Shown here: positions 24,930-33,825 of the stretch, one piece after another
How the letters are laid out: the number at the start of each line of letters is the position of its first letter
Numbering within the stretch: position 1 is the first letter of the stretch
Assembly: GCF_946479965.1 (NCBI RefSeq)
Contig: NZ_CAMLHX010000039.1
Location: forward strand, 1 to 37,274
DNA length: 37,274 nt
Direction of reading: 5' to 3'
Origin: an uncultured Mucilaginibacter sp.
GTDB taxonomy: Bacteria; Bacteroidota; Bacteroidia; Sphingobacteriales; Sphingobacteriaceae
Made by a program: the position numbers and the translations under genes
Notes under the pieces: model-generated
Databases searched by the model: none
What the model was told of the DNA's origin: nothing
What the model saw: only the letters and a program-made list of their open reading frames with translations

Positions 24930-26060
24930 CTACAATACAACCGTGTGCTCAGCGCCCCTCCTCTCCCCCTTCTCCAACCGCTTAACCATCCTAAACACCG
25001 TAGCCAGCGAAACCTTCGTTTGCTCGGCTATGCTACGGAAACTCACACCCTGTTTATGCATTCGCGCCACCATTTCCTCTGTATAGCGCCGCTGATCTTC
25101 GGAGTAATGCTGCAGGTGGGCAGCTTCGTTGTCAAAACCCTCCACCTCAAATTGCAGAAAATTGCCAGGCTTTGTTATTCGGCACAGGCATACGTTAGCT
25201 GCGCCGTAATATTCGTTGCCGCTGCGTTGCTTTATTTGCTTAATGTAGCGCAGACCGCTGGTAGTTTTACTTTCGCCCAGGGCAAAGGCGCTGTCGGCAA
25301 AATTGATCAGCATTTTACTGCCCTGCAGATCGTTGCGGGTAATGGGTTTTGCCGGGTTACGTTTGGGCGTATGCGCCAGCACCAATATCGACAAGTTGTA
25401 CCTGTTTTTTATGGCCTGCAAATTCCGCATCAGGCTTATGGCACCATCGGCGGCTTGTGTACCACTGCGCAGGCAGGTAATGTTATCCAAAATCAGTGTG
25501 CGGGCCTTTGTGGTTATTATAATATTTTCGAGCGCGTTGTTCATATAATCGGCGTAATTTTTAAACTTCTGCATACCCTGCGCGTCGGGGTTAAGCACCA
25601 CGCGGTAAAAATTAGGGTTAAACGGGTAACGGCCCTGCATGCTGCTGCTGTACCGGCCCTCAAACTGCGCGGCGCTCAATTCAAAATCAAAATACAACAC
25701 GGGTTCGGCGGGCAACTCCGCGCCTAACACGGGTATGGTTTCGCCGCTGCTCAAGGCGTTGCCAATTTGCACAGCCAGGATAGATTTGCCCACGTTGGTA
25801 TCGGCAAATAATATGCAGAGCTCTCCCCGGTACCAAAAATCGCCAAACAGCTTATCGGGCGTTCGGGTGTCTGCACCAACGGAAACCCAATCGGCAGCCG
25901 GCCTGATAATAAAAGCGTCCTTAGTGTTGGGCGGCGGCGTATAGCACTCCTCGGTTAATTTTTTCTTTTGTTTGGAGGTTAAGGCTCCCCGGGCCATGTC
26001 GCGTATCAGCTCTATTTCAGCTGGTCGCGATGGGTAAAGTGCGGCGTATCTATGATCCAT
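24930..26060 (-). CDS. RepA-like (AAA_25) ATPase with C-terminal HTH
   Basis: A 376-residue RecA-fold ATPase like the plasmid RepA helicase or AAA_25 group. Walker A is ADTNVGKS (86-93), Walker B ends RTLILDN (D192), and ILVLAHTPKR (226-233) is the sensor strand. Residues about 325-365 form a helix-turn-helix (RSIAEQTKVSLATVFRMVKR) that could bind DNA. ATG 26060 is preferred to 26111 because a TACCTTGC box at 26082-26075 would place the start site between them. The gene looks richer in G and C than its surroundings. Related proteins occur in plasmids and integrative elements; no integrase or relaxase is found here, so its element may be a remnant. Confidence 0.8.
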   Translation of the reverse strand: MDHRYAALYPSRPAEIELIRDMARGALTSKQKKKLTEECYTPPPNTKDAFIIRPAADWVSVGADTRTPDKLFGDFWYRGELCILFADTNVGKSILAVQIGNALSSGETIPVLGAELPAEPVLYFDFELSAAQFEGRYSSSMQGRYPFNPNFYRVVLNPDAQGMQKFKNYADYMNNALENIIITTKARTLILDNITCLRSGTQAADGAISLMRNLQAIKNRYNLSILVLAHTPKRNPAKPITRNDLQGSKMLINFADSAFALGESKTTSGLRYIKQIKQRSGNEYYGAANVCLCRITKPGNFLQFEVEGFDNEAAHLQHYSEDQRRYTEEMVARMHKQGVSFRSIAEQTKVSLATVFRMVKRLEKGERRGAEHTVVL

Positions 26061-26074
26061 AATTTTGTTTTTAT

Positions 26075-26082
26075 GCAAGGTA
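26075..26082 (-). promoter_or_regulatory. Probable -7 box of the RepA-like gene
   Basis: TACCTTGC on the minus strand fits TAnnTTG; a TTTA lies about 16 nt upstream. The start site would be about 8-10 nt before ATG 26060. Confidence 0.4.
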
Positions 26083-26145
26083 CGAGGCATAGTTTGGATA
26101 AATGGTGACACTGTTTTGTCAGTAGTCTGAAAATAGCTGCCAAAA

Positions 26146-26348
26146 GCGTTTCACCATGAAACGCAAAACGCTCTGTTTTTCAATGCATTGACTAACAATA
26201 GATTAACTTAATTTTACAGCTAAGCTTACTGACTTATAAGTAGTTTCATTTTGTTTCACCACGAACTATTAACCAACTGATAACAAGAACTATAGCAAAA
26301 AAAAGCGTTTCATGCGTTTCACTATGTTTCATATTTTTGTGAAACGCT
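26146..26348. repeat. Iteron-like GTTTCA array between the RepA-like and ABC ATPase genes
   Basis: GTTTCA occurs at 26148, 26243, 26253, 26307, 26316 and 26326, and its complement TGAAAC at 26157 and 26340. Neighbouring direct copies are 9-10 bp apart, one helical turn. The first copy forms a palindrome GCGTTTCA-CCA-TGAAACGC (26146-26164), and the last group is bounded by AGCGTTTCA (26304-26312) and TGAAACGCT (26340-26348). The intervening sequence is A/T-rich. The pattern suits a multi-site protein-binding region such as an operator or replication origin. This array fills most of the 350-nt gap; I see no gene there. Confidence 0.6.
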
Positions 26349-26369
26349 GCGTCTTGATTTTTCTACCAC

Positions 26370-26398
26370 TTTGAGGTTTGAACCCACCGCTATTTTTG
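26370..26398 (+). promoter_or_regulatory. Promoter of the ABC ATPase gene
   Basis: TTTG at 26370-26373 and TATTTTTG at 26391-26398 are 17 nt apart, a full match to the Bacteroidota consensus. The start site near 26405 supports ATG 26411 and excludes the TTG at 26378. Confidence 0.6.
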
Positions 26399-26410
26399 CT
26401 TAATTGCAAT

Positions 26411-27169
26411 ATGCAAACAGCTATCAAGCTCACCGGCGTTTTCAAGACCTTTAACCACGGCAAACCTACCCAGGTAGATGCAGTTAAAGATGTTAGTCTG
26501 GATATTAAGAGCGGCGAGTTTGTTGTTATTGTAGGATCAAATGGCTCAGGTAAAACAACGCTGCTTAACCTTATCTCGGGCAGCATCTCTCCTACGTCCG
26601 GCAGCATCAGTATAGGCAATTCAGACGTTACTAAACTGGCCGATTACGAGCGAAGCAAATGGATAGCAAGGGTTTTTCAAAATCCCCTGAGTGGTACTGC
26701 ATCTGAGTTAAGCATTTTAGATAATTTTCGCCTGGCAGCCATACGCACCAAGGCAAAAGGCTTAACCATTGGCGTTAATAAGGCTTTTAAAGACCTGGTA
26801 CGAAGCAAAGTGGCCACACTGGGCATGGGTCTGGAAAACAAGATAGAACAGCCCATGGGTACGCTGTCAGGCGGTCAACGACAAGCCTTAACCCTACTGA
26901 TGAGCGTTATGGATGAATGCAAAATATTGTTGCTTGATGAGCCGACTGCTGCGCTTGATCCGCGCTCTGCCGAAGTTGTAATGCGCACCGCCGATAAATT
27001 GAGTGCCGAGTTTAAATTAACAACCATATTGGTTACCCATAATCTGAAGGATGCCTTTAACTACGGCAACCGCATTATCCAAATGGCCGAAGGGCGGGTA
27101 ATAAAAGACAATGATCCTGATGCTAAAGCCAGGCTAACCCAAAATGATCTGTTTGATTGGTTTAGCTAA
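26411..27169 (+). CDS. Orphan ABC transporter ATP-binding protein
   Basis: A 252-residue ABC ATPase with Walker A GSNGSGKTT, the Q-loop region VFQNPLSGTASELSI, signature LSGGQRQALTLL, Walker B ILLLDEPTAALD and H-loop VTHNLKDA. The FQNPLSGTA segment recalls the ATPases of LivF-like systems labelled putative tryptophan/tyrosine transport, where substrate-binding and permease genes normally sit alongside. Neither is present here: upstream is the GTTTCA array and downstream a peptidase gene. It has its own promoter. Substrate unknown. Confidence 0.85.
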   Translation: MQTAIKLTGVFKTFNHGKPTQVDAVKDVSLDIKSGEFVVIVGSNGSGKTTLLNLISGSISPTSGSISIGNSDVTKLADYERSKWIARVFQNPLSGTASELSILDNFRLAAIRTKAKGLTIGVNKAFKDLVRSKVATLGMGLENKIEQPMGTLSGGQRQALTLLMSVMDECKILLLDEPTAALDPRSAEVVMRTADKLSAEFKLTTILVTHNLKDAFNYGNRIIQMAEGRVIKDNDPDAKARLTQNDLFDWFS

Positions 27170-27199
27170 CCATCACCCTCAACAGCCTGATAATCAACG

Positions 27200-27230
27200 T
27201 TGCTCTGTCGATAATTTTTCGCTTAATTTG
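27200..27230 (+). promoter_or_regulatory. Probable promoter of the M1 peptidase gene
   Basis: TTG at 27200-27202 and TAATTTG at 27224-27230, 21 nt apart, with the start site near 27237 and an 18-nt leader to ATG 27255. Confidence 0.42.
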
Positions 27231-27254
27231 CATAATTAATATTGATTAAACTGA

Positions 27255-29213
27255 ATGTATCTTTTTAGAATATCCTTTATGGCAGCACTTTCCCTTGCTG
27301 TCTCTTTATCTTATGCACAATCTGCTACCGATACTGAGTATAATCACCAGGAGCTTTTTGGCCCGATAAACTGGCCGGCACCGGGAGAAACCCGGACTGC
27401 AAGCGGCAAGCCCTCTGAACACTACTGGCAAAACCGCGCGGATTACCAGATACGCGCTACGCTTTACGAGGGCCAACAAGATACCACCATCAACGGCGAA
27501 ACTACCATAAGCTACACTAATAATAGCCCTGATGAACTGGAATATCTTTGGTTACAACTGGATCAAAATTTGTTCAGACCCGATTCCCGCGGCGCCGCTA
27601 CTACGCCCGTAACCGGTGATCGTTTTGATGTAAAAGGATTTGACCGTGGCGGCATCCGCATAACCTCGGTAAATATTAGCTATAAAGGACAAACCTATTC
27701 GGTAAACCCGGTAATTACAGATGCGCGTATGCAGTTGCGCCTTAATAAGGCACTTGGTGCCAAAGGCGATAAAATACAGATAAAGGTGGATTATAACTTT
27801 TCCATCCCCCTATATGGAGCGGATCGCATGGGTCGTAAAAAATTCAACCAAGGCTATGTTTACGAAATAGCGCAATGGTATCCCCGTATGTGCGTATATG
27901 ATGACGTTGAAGGATGGAATACGCTTCCATACATGGGTCTAGGTGAGTTTTACTGCGAATATGGCGATTTTGACTATTACATTACAGCACCCGGCGATAT
28001 GATAGTAGTGGGCTCCGGTGATCTGCAAAACGCCACCGAAGTACTTACCCCGCTTCAATTAAAACGCCTTACCGAAGCTAAGAACAGCGACAAGACTGTA
28101 ATGCTGATAACAGAAAGGGAAGTTGGTGATCGCTCTACCCGTTTGGGTAAAGAAACCCTTACCTGGCACTTTAAAATGGAAAACAGCCGCGATGTTGCCT
28201 GGGCATCATCAAAAGCATTTATCTGGGATGCCGCCAGGGTAAATCTTCCCTCGGGGCGTAAAGCTATTGCCATGTCGGCCTATCCAAAAGAAAGCGCAGG
28301 GAATGATGCCTGGAGCCGCTCAACCGAATATCTGAAAAACAGTATGGAGATCTATTCCAAAAAATATTTTGAATACCCGTGGAATTCAGCGGTGAACGTA
28401 TCGGGTGTTGCTTTGGGAATGGAATATCCCGGCATTATATTTTGCTTAAGCAACTATAAAAATGGCAAATTATGGGGTGATGTTACCCATGAGATAGGCC
28501 ACAACTGGTTCCCAATGATTGTGGGCTCAAATGAGCGTAAGTACATGTGGCAGGATGAGGGTTTTAATACCTTTATCAATGATTTTGCTGCAAAGGAATT
28601 TAATAATGGGGAATATTTCGATTCTAAAGAGTTGGATGCACAGAGTATTTTGCAACAGTATAAAGGTAGCAAAGACCCGTTAATGACTCCTCCCGAAGCA
28701 ATTGGCCTGAATGACTATAGTCAATATTACATTAAAACCGCGCTGGGCCTAAAAATACTGCGAAACGTAGTGCTCGGTACCGACAGGTTTGATTATGCCT
28801 TTAATCAATACATAAAAACCTGGGCAATGAAACATCCTACGCCATATGATTTCTTCAGAGCGATGAATAACGCCGCCGGCGAAGACCTTAATTGGTTTTG
28901 GAAAGAGTGGTTCTTTACTACATGGAAATTAGATCAGGCAATTGAGAGCGTTAAATACGAAGATGATGATTCAACAAAGGGCGCATTGATAACTGTTATC
29001 AATAAAGGAAAAATGGCGATGCCTGTGGATTTGAAAATCACCCTTATCAACGGCAGATCCGAAACTATACAGCTACCTGTAAACGTTTGGCAGAGAGGTG
29101 GCGTGTGGACTTTTAAATTTCCATCAAAGCTACCCGTAAAAAGCATACTTATTGACCCCAACGGCGAACTGCCGGATGTAGATTTGCGAAACAACGAATG
29201 GAAGGCGAATTAA
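27255..29213 (+). CDS. Exported M1-family zinc metallopeptidase
   Basis: A 652-residue peptidase with a signal peptide (cut near residue 21, SYA|QS). Zinc ligands are H412 and H416 in HEIGH and E435 in WQDEGFNTF; the exopeptidase motif is a GAMEN-like GMEYPG (388-393). An N-terminal beta-sandwich precedes the catalytic domain and a C-terminal beta domain follows. It is probably periplasmic or surface-exposed and trims peptides. Its end is 12 nt from the convergent histidine kinase stop. Confidence 0.93.
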   Translation: MYLFRISFMAALSLAVSLSYAQSATDTEYNHQELFGPINWPAPGETRTASGKPSEHYWQNRADYQIRATLYEGQQDTTINGETTISYTNNSPDELEYLWLQLDQNLFRPDSRGAATTPVTGDRFDVKGFDRGGIRITSVNISYKGQTYSVNPVITDARMQLRLNKALGAKGDKIQIKVDYNFSIPLYGADRMGRKKFNQGYVYEIAQWYPRMCVYDDVEGWNTLPYMGLGEFYCEYGDFDYYITAPGDMIVVGSGDLQNATEVLTPLQLKRLTEAKNSDKTVMLITEREVGDRSTRLGKETLTWHFKMENSRDVAWASSKAFIWDAARVNLPSGRKAIAMSAYPKESAGNDAWSRSTEYLKNSMEIYSKKYFEYPWNSAVNVSGVALGMEYPGIIFCLSNYKNGKLWGDVTHEIGHNWFPMIVGSNERKYMWQDEGFNTFINDFAAKEFNNGEYFDSKELDAQSILQQYKGSKDPLMTPPEAIGLNDYSQYYIKTALGLKILRNVVLGTDRFDYAFNQYIKTWAMKHPTPYDFFRAMNNAAGEDLNWFWKEWFFTTWKLDQAIESVKYEDDDSTKGALITVINKGKMAMPVDLKITLINGRSETIQLPVNVWQRGGVWTFKFPSKLPVKSILIDPNGELPDVDLRNNEWKAN

Positions 29214-29225
29214 CCTATGCATGGG

Positions 29226-31844
29226 CTAATCACGATTGACGGGCAGTTCAAAGTAAAAAGTTGACCCTTTGTCAATTTCGCTTTCAACCCAAATTTTTCC
29301 CTTATGGCGGGTTACAATCTCGTGGGTTATATATAATCCAATTCCGAGGCCAGACATATGCGAGGCAAGGTTCTCTACGCGGTAAAACCTCGAAAAGATC
29401 CTTTCATGCTGGTCTTTAGAAATACCGATACCAAAGTCCTGCACAGATATTTGGACGTTGTTATTAAATCTGCGAACTGTTATAATTACTTCGTTAGCTT
29501 TGGGCGAGTATTTAATAGCATTGGTTACTAAATTGATAACTACCTGCTCCAAACGCTGTTGATCCGCATGCAAGATAATAGGCTCTCCGACACCATTAAG
29601 CATAATATTATGACTGGTATTATTTTGCTGTAGCATTTCAGTAACATCTTTCAGTACCTCTACAATATCAAAATCTGTGTAGGAAAAAGGTAATTTTCCC
29701 GTCTGGATCTTTGATACATCCAACAGGTCAGAGATCAACACCGTGAGTTTCCCCACCTGTTGTAACGCTTTTTTTAATATTGCTTTGCTCCGATTTTCCT
29801 CTGAAAAACTCCTTTCCAGTATTTGCAAGTAGCCGTTTATGCTGGTAAGTGGTGTCTTCAACTCGTGGCTCGCCATGCCGATAAATTCGTCTTTTTTGGC
29901 ATTAAGAACCTTGATTTCTTCATATAGTTTGGCGTTGTCCAGGGCCACAGAAGCCTGGGCAGCCACGCCTGCAATTAGCTGTTCATGCTCCTTTTTGAAG
30001 ACACCGGGTTCGGGATGGCCAAAAAACAGCCCTCCTATTACTTCGCCTGATTTAGCAACGACAGGCACTGCTAAATAGCTTACTACAGGCAAATGTCCTT
30101 CAGGCATTCCGTAGTGTGGCGCATTTTTTCCGTAACGCGGGTCTTTGGTAATATCGTCTACCCTTACAATGCCTACACCACCAAAAGTATGTTGAAAAAC
30201 ATCGGTATTACGTGGCATCCCCAATTTTTCAAAGGCCTCACGCGGTGCCCCGGACAATGTGAACAACATATAAGATTCACCATTCTCGTCTGTTTTATTA
30301 TGGAAAAAAGCGCCAAAAGCGGCCCCCGTTAACTGCGTTGTGGCATCGGTTACTTTCTGCAGTATGCTTTTTACATCAAGGTCGGCTGATATGGTTAGTC
30401 CAATAGAATCCAACACCTCAAGGCGCTCAGCATAACTTTGTAGTTTGGCTTCGGCTTCTTTTTGCAAACTTATATCGCGGGCTATTTTAGATGCGCCGAT
30501 AACCTTGCCATTTTCATCTTTTATTGGCGACACCGTTAGCGAAATTGGTATTTCCTCGCCTGACTTCCTTCTCCTTATTGTTTCAAAGTGATCTGCCCGT
30601 TCCCGGCTTTTCACCTTGTTAATAATAACATATTCCTCTTGTATCCTGTCTTCCGGTATTATAAGCGATATGTGCCTTCCAACCGCTTCTGCCGAAGTAT
30701 AACCAAACATTTTCTCGGCAGCCTGATTCCAACTTGTTATGATACCGTCTAAGGTTTTACTAACAATCGCGTCTTCTGACGACTCAATTATCGCAGCTAA
30801 CCACGCCTCCTTTTCGTCATCCTCCTTTTGCTCGGTTATATCCATTAATATCCCTGAATACTCAGAGAGCTCACCCTTACTATTATAGAATAGCTTACCC
30901 GTAGCACGCACCCACTTCTGTTCTCCGGTAAGCAAGTTGGTAAAAGGATATTCAATATCACTTGGCTGGCGCTTTTCAATTGCACTTTTCAATACATCAG
31001 CAACAGCTTGCTTATATTCAGGGTGAATAATTCCTATTATTTTCTCAATGCTAACATGATCATCGGCCGGAAAGCCATAGATCTCTGTGATATAATTTGA
31101 AAGGCTTACTTCTAATGTAACAGGGTCAACGCTCCAGGTACCCATTTTTCCTGCTTCAATAGCCTGTTGTAACTTGGAGTTAGTCGAACTAAGCTGAGTC
31201 ACATAGTTTTGCAGATCTTTTTGTGTATCGGCTAACTCCCGGTTAATTTCTTCAAGTTTGTTATTAGCTGAGCTTAATTGAACATTGGCATCACCCTGCT
31301 CCTTCGTTAAAGCTTTTTGTTGCTTAAGCCCGGTATTAGCCTCCGTAAGCTCATCAAATGCACTTAAATGGCCTGAAATCAGATCCGCAAACAATTTAAA
31401 CATACCCAATGTAGTAGGGTTGCTAATGTTTGCTGGCTTAGTGTCTATGGCGCACAGGGTTCCAAAGAAACTACCGTTTTTACGGTATATGGGAACGGAG
31501 ATATAACTTTTTAAGCCATATAGCGCGGGTGTATGGTGTAGGCAATATTTCTCGTCTTCATCAGTGTTATTAAAAACTACCAATTCGCCGGTTTGGCGTA
31601 TTTCATTACAGATGGTAGACTTCAAATCCAGTTCGCCACCTGGTTTTAAGCCAAAGTTAATTTCGTCGCGTACTGCGCAGGCCACCCATTTGTCTTCGGT
31701 TACTCGGGCGACGGCAGAAAAACCCATCCCTGTTGTGTTGCAGATCACTTCAAGCAAAGTACCGATCATCGGGATATCACCAACGGTTATCACATCAGCC
31801 TTTATTGAATCTTCGCTTGTAATATTAGAGGAGTGTTCGGTCAC
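29226..31844 (-). CDS. Soluble multi-sensor histidine kinase (GAF-PAS-PAS-GAF-HisKA-HATPase)
   Basis: An 872-residue kinase with no membrane segment. In order: GAF (about 25-160), coiled coil (165-228), PAS (about 228-340), PAS (about 345-465), GAF (about 475-640), HisKA with phospho-accepting H660 in ASHELKTPLTSI, and HATPase_c with N-box NLVTNAIKYSP (771-781), G1 DFGIGI and G2 GLGIGLYITHE. No receiver domain is fused and no response regulator lies nearby, so it is an orphan kinase. The two GAF and two PAS domains suggest cytoplasmic small-molecule, redox or light sensing, with no ligand evident. Confidence 0.94.
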   Translation of the reverse strand: MTEHSSNITSEDSIKADVITVGDIPMIGTLLEVICNTTGMGFSAVARVTEDKWVACAVRDEINFGLKPGGELDLKSTICNEIRQTGELVVFNNTDEDEKYCLHHTPALYGLKSYISVPIYRKNGSFFGTLCAIDTKPANISNPTTLGMFKLFADLISGHLSAFDELTEANTGLKQQKALTKEQGDANVQLSSANNKLEEINRELADTQKDLQNYVTQLSSTNSKLQQAIEAGKMGTWSVDPVTLEVSLSNYITEIYGFPADDHVSIEKIIGIIHPEYKQAVADVLKSAIEKRQPSDIEYPFTNLLTGEQKWVRATGKLFYNSKGELSEYSGILMDITEQKEDDEKEAWLAAIIESSEDAIVSKTLDGIITSWNQAAEKMFGYTSAEAVGRHISLIIPEDRIQEEYVIINKVKSRERADHFETIRRRKSGEEIPISLTVSPIKDENGKVIGASKIARDISLQKEAEAKLQSYAERLEVLDSIGLTISADLDVKSILQKVTDATTQLTGAAFGAFFHNKTDENGESYMLFTLSGAPREAFEKLGMPRNTDVFQHTFGGVGIVRVDDITKDPRYGKNAPHYGMPEGHLPVVSYLAVPVVAKSGEVIGGLFFGHPEPGVFKKEHEQLIAGVAAQASVALDNAKLYEEIKVLNAKKDEFIGMASHELKTPLTSINGYLQILERSFSEENRSKAILKKALQQVGKLTVLISDLLDVSKIQTGKLPFSYTDFDIVEVLKDVTEMLQQNNTSHNIMLNGVGEPIILHADQQRLEQVVINLVTNAIKYSPKANEVIITVRRFNNNVQISVQDFGIGISKDQHERIFSRFYRVENLASHMSGLGIGLYITHEIVTRHKGKIWVESEIDKGSTFYFELPVNRD

Positions 31845-31987
31845 TTAATTGGTTTGCTCTTAATAAAATAATAAAAATTATAGCGGCACTTGTCGTTTAA
31901 CGAAATACTATCAGTCCATATAATTGTTCCATGCAACAACAATATGACGTGATAATGGTTTTAATAACAGGAGTTTTTGATCTGCTA

Positions 31988-32224
31988 ATGGAAAAATTTG
32001 AAATATCAATTAAAACCTCAAAAGGGCCCCGTCACTTTGAAATTAAGGACTATATGCACCATAATGGGGAAAGTTGTAAATATGAAGTATTTGAGAACGG
32101 TCAGTTTATCGGCAGTTTTGAACCGGATGTCCATCGCCATCTACATATATGCAAGGATGCCGGCGTGCTTGAATCCGACATATTGCATAGCATAGCAGAG
32201 CAATTGGAGCGGTATAATATCTAG
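31988..32224 (+). CDS. Small protein of unknown function
   Basis: A 78-residue protein (MEKFEISIKTSKGPRHFEIK...) of mixed alpha/beta appearance, rich in His and Glu (VHRHLHICKD). ATG 31988 is favoured over 31931 because a TATAATTG-like box lies just before 31931 and because the extra residues look unlike the rest. I do not recognise the family. A terminator-like hairpin follows. Confidence 0.65.
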   Translation: MEKFEISIKTSKGPRHFEIKDYMHHNGESCKYEVFENGQFIGSFEPDVHRHLHICKDAGVLESDILHSIAEQLERYNI

Positions 32225-32227
32225 TTT

Positions 32228-32270
32228 GACACCTGCCTTAATTGTTTCAAAAACAGGCATTGTGTTTTTT
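32228..32270 (+). terminator. Terminator-like hairpin after the 78-residue gene
   Basis: TGCCT (32234-32238) pairs with AGGCA (32255-32259), the helix continuing as ACAC/GTGT across a small bulge, followed by TTTTT. Confidence 0.55.
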
Positions 32271-32327
32271 AAGTTTAAGTATTTTTATTATTTTTAGTAA
32301 TCCTTTCACTTCTAAACATTTACCGTC

Positions 32328-32843
32328 ATGCCGAACCACCTTTCTCCCTTGGGCATCATTCACACCGCAATCAGCATTTTAGCTCTATTTGTAGCATTTT
32401 ATTGTCTTTTTAAAGATGGGCGCATCCTACCATCTAGCGATCGTGGAAAAATGTACATAGTACTTACCACTGTAACGTGTTTAACCGGTTTCCCTATAAT
32501 GAAAACTGGCCAATTTACCCAAGCACACGGCTTGGGCATTCTTGTTTTGGTTTTATTGCCATTGGGTATGTATGCAAATTACATAAAGGTTTTTGGGAAG
32601 TCCGGCCAATATTTTCAGGTGGCGATTATGTCTACTACGCTATTTTTGTCATTCGTTCCAGCTATTGTTGAAACATTAACCCGCCTACCAATAAGCCATC
32701 CTATAGCTGCAAGTCCTGACGATGTAATTATAAAGACAGGTCTGCTCACTTTATTTTTATTATTTATTTTAGGAGTGGTCTATCAATTTAAAAAAATACG
32801 ATTAAGTAAAATATCTGTAACACCTGCTGAGACTATTATATAA
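32328..32843 (+). CDS. Four-helix membrane protein of unknown family
   Basis: A 171-residue protein with about four membrane segments (near 9-28, 43-57, 68-86, 95-113, and a fifth near 137-153). Histidines at 12 and 67 face membrane segments, which could suggest a haem- or cytochrome-b-like arrangement, but no family is recognised. ATG 32328 is the only good start. Confidence 0.65.
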   Translation: MPNHLSPLGIIHTAISILALFVAFYCLFKDGRILPSSDRGKMYIVLTTVTCLTGFPIMKTGQFTQAHGLGILVLVLLPLGMYANYIKVFGKSGQYFQVAIMSTTLFLSFVPAIVETLTRLPISHPIAASPDDVIIKTGLLTLFLLFILGVVYQFKKIRLSKISVTPAETII

Positions 32844-32877
32844 AGTAAATTACTAAATCTTACCTTTTATCTATCTT

Positions 32878-33246
32878 ATGAAAACCAGTTTCGTATCGGT
32901 TCTTTTTGGAATTTTACTAAGAGGTGCCGGAGTCGCCTACAGCCAAAGTGCACCCGCTCCTGCTGTTGATGCAGCTTTAAAGTTTCAACGCCAAAAAATT
33001 GACAGTCTGGACAATCAATTATTAAAAATAATTGGCTTAAGGGAGCAAATAGTGAAAGAGGTAGGGATATACAAAGCAAAAAACAACGTTCCTGCTTTAC
33101 AGGCAGCTCGCTTTCAGCAGATATTGGAGAAAAACATTGCGCTTGGCAAGCAAATGGGCCTGTCGGCAGAATTTGTTACCGAGTTGATGAATGCTATCCA
33201 CAAAGAAAGTTTGCGCATTGAGGAGGAAGTAAAGGCACATAATTAA
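32878..33246 (+). CDS. Exported chorismate mutase-like protein (AroQ fold)
   Basis: A 122-residue protein with a signal peptide (cut near residue 22-24, VAYSQSA) and an all-helical AroQ domain (about 33-118). Aligned by eye to the E. coli chorismate mutase domain, R38, R55, K66 and R78 match R11, R28, K39 and R51, but D48 is replaced by Q75 and E52 by F79. The substrate-binding arginines are kept but catalysis may be altered. Family knowledge says exported AroQ enzymes occur in several bacteria with unclear roles. Ends overlap the convergent DUF2784 gene by a few bases. Confidence 0.78.
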   Translation: MKTSFVSVLFGILLRGAGVAYSQSAPAPAVDAALKFQRQKIDSLDNQLLKIIGLREQIVKEVGIYKAKNNVPALQAARFQQILEKNIALGKQMGLSAEFVTELMNAIHKESLRIEEEVKAHN

Positions 33247-33635
33247 GCGTTATTATCTGTTCGGTGCTTTCGTTTCGCAAAAAAATTGAGATAAACCGAC
33301 GCTATTAGGGCGATAGCAAAGCATACGGCAATTAAAATATCGATAAACTGCGTATTCGCATCGGTACCGGTTAATTTGTCGGCCCAGTATTTAATAAAAG
33401 AATTGGGCAGATTACGTTCGCCCAATTTTTCCTTAACCTGCCACTGCCAATCTGTAATTGGGCAATAGCCTATGCCGTACCAAATTCCGAGAATAAACCA
33501 GCATGAAGCTGTGATCATTATAACTACAAAATTCGCCATGCGGGTTTTTTTCCATATCCACCCCAAAAGGTTGAAGCCAATAATTATAGCGTGGCAGATG
33601 GTTAGGAAAATATCAAGCAAATGCAAGGTAGTCAT
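33243..33635 (-). CDS. DUF2784-family membrane protein
   Basis: A 130-residue protein with three to four membrane segments and the family signature GYCPITDWQWQVKEKLG. The role of DUF2784 proteins is not known to me. The gene stands alone, convergent with the chorismate mutase-like gene. Confidence 0.8.
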   Translation of the reverse strand: MTTLHLLDIFLTICHAIIIGFNLLGWIWKKTRMANFVVIMITASCWFILGIWYGIGYCPITDWQWQVKEKLGERNLPNSFIKYWADKLTGTDANTQFIDILIAVCFAIALIASVYLNFFAKRKHRTDNNA

Positions 33636-33825
33636 GGTCGGAATTTGATTGCATAAAGATAGTTGTTGTCCCTAATTCATCAATATAAAGTTAAAACGGC
33701 AAAATTGCTAAATGTAAGCGGCAGACCCGATTTTTATTTGATGAATTTGATTCAAAATAAAAACTGAGTTTTCCATCAGAGATGTTTTTATTTGTATTAG
33801 AAACTTTTTAGTTCACAACATCACC

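Noticed and set aside
24924..25727. Plus-strand ORF of 267 codons opposite the RepA-like gene
   Set aside because: It is the complement of a gene with Walker motifs and an HTH; its sequence is an open but meaningless frame caused by high G/C content.
26355..26400. Possible tRNA 3' fragment or att site (GGTTTGAACCC)
   Set aside because: The T-loop-like word is present but the flanking bases do not pair as a T stem or acceptor stem, and no second copy or integrase is seen.
29226..31844. Hybrid two-component kinase or phytochrome
   Set aside because: No receiver domain, and the GAF domains lack the tetrapyrrole context (no PHY domain).
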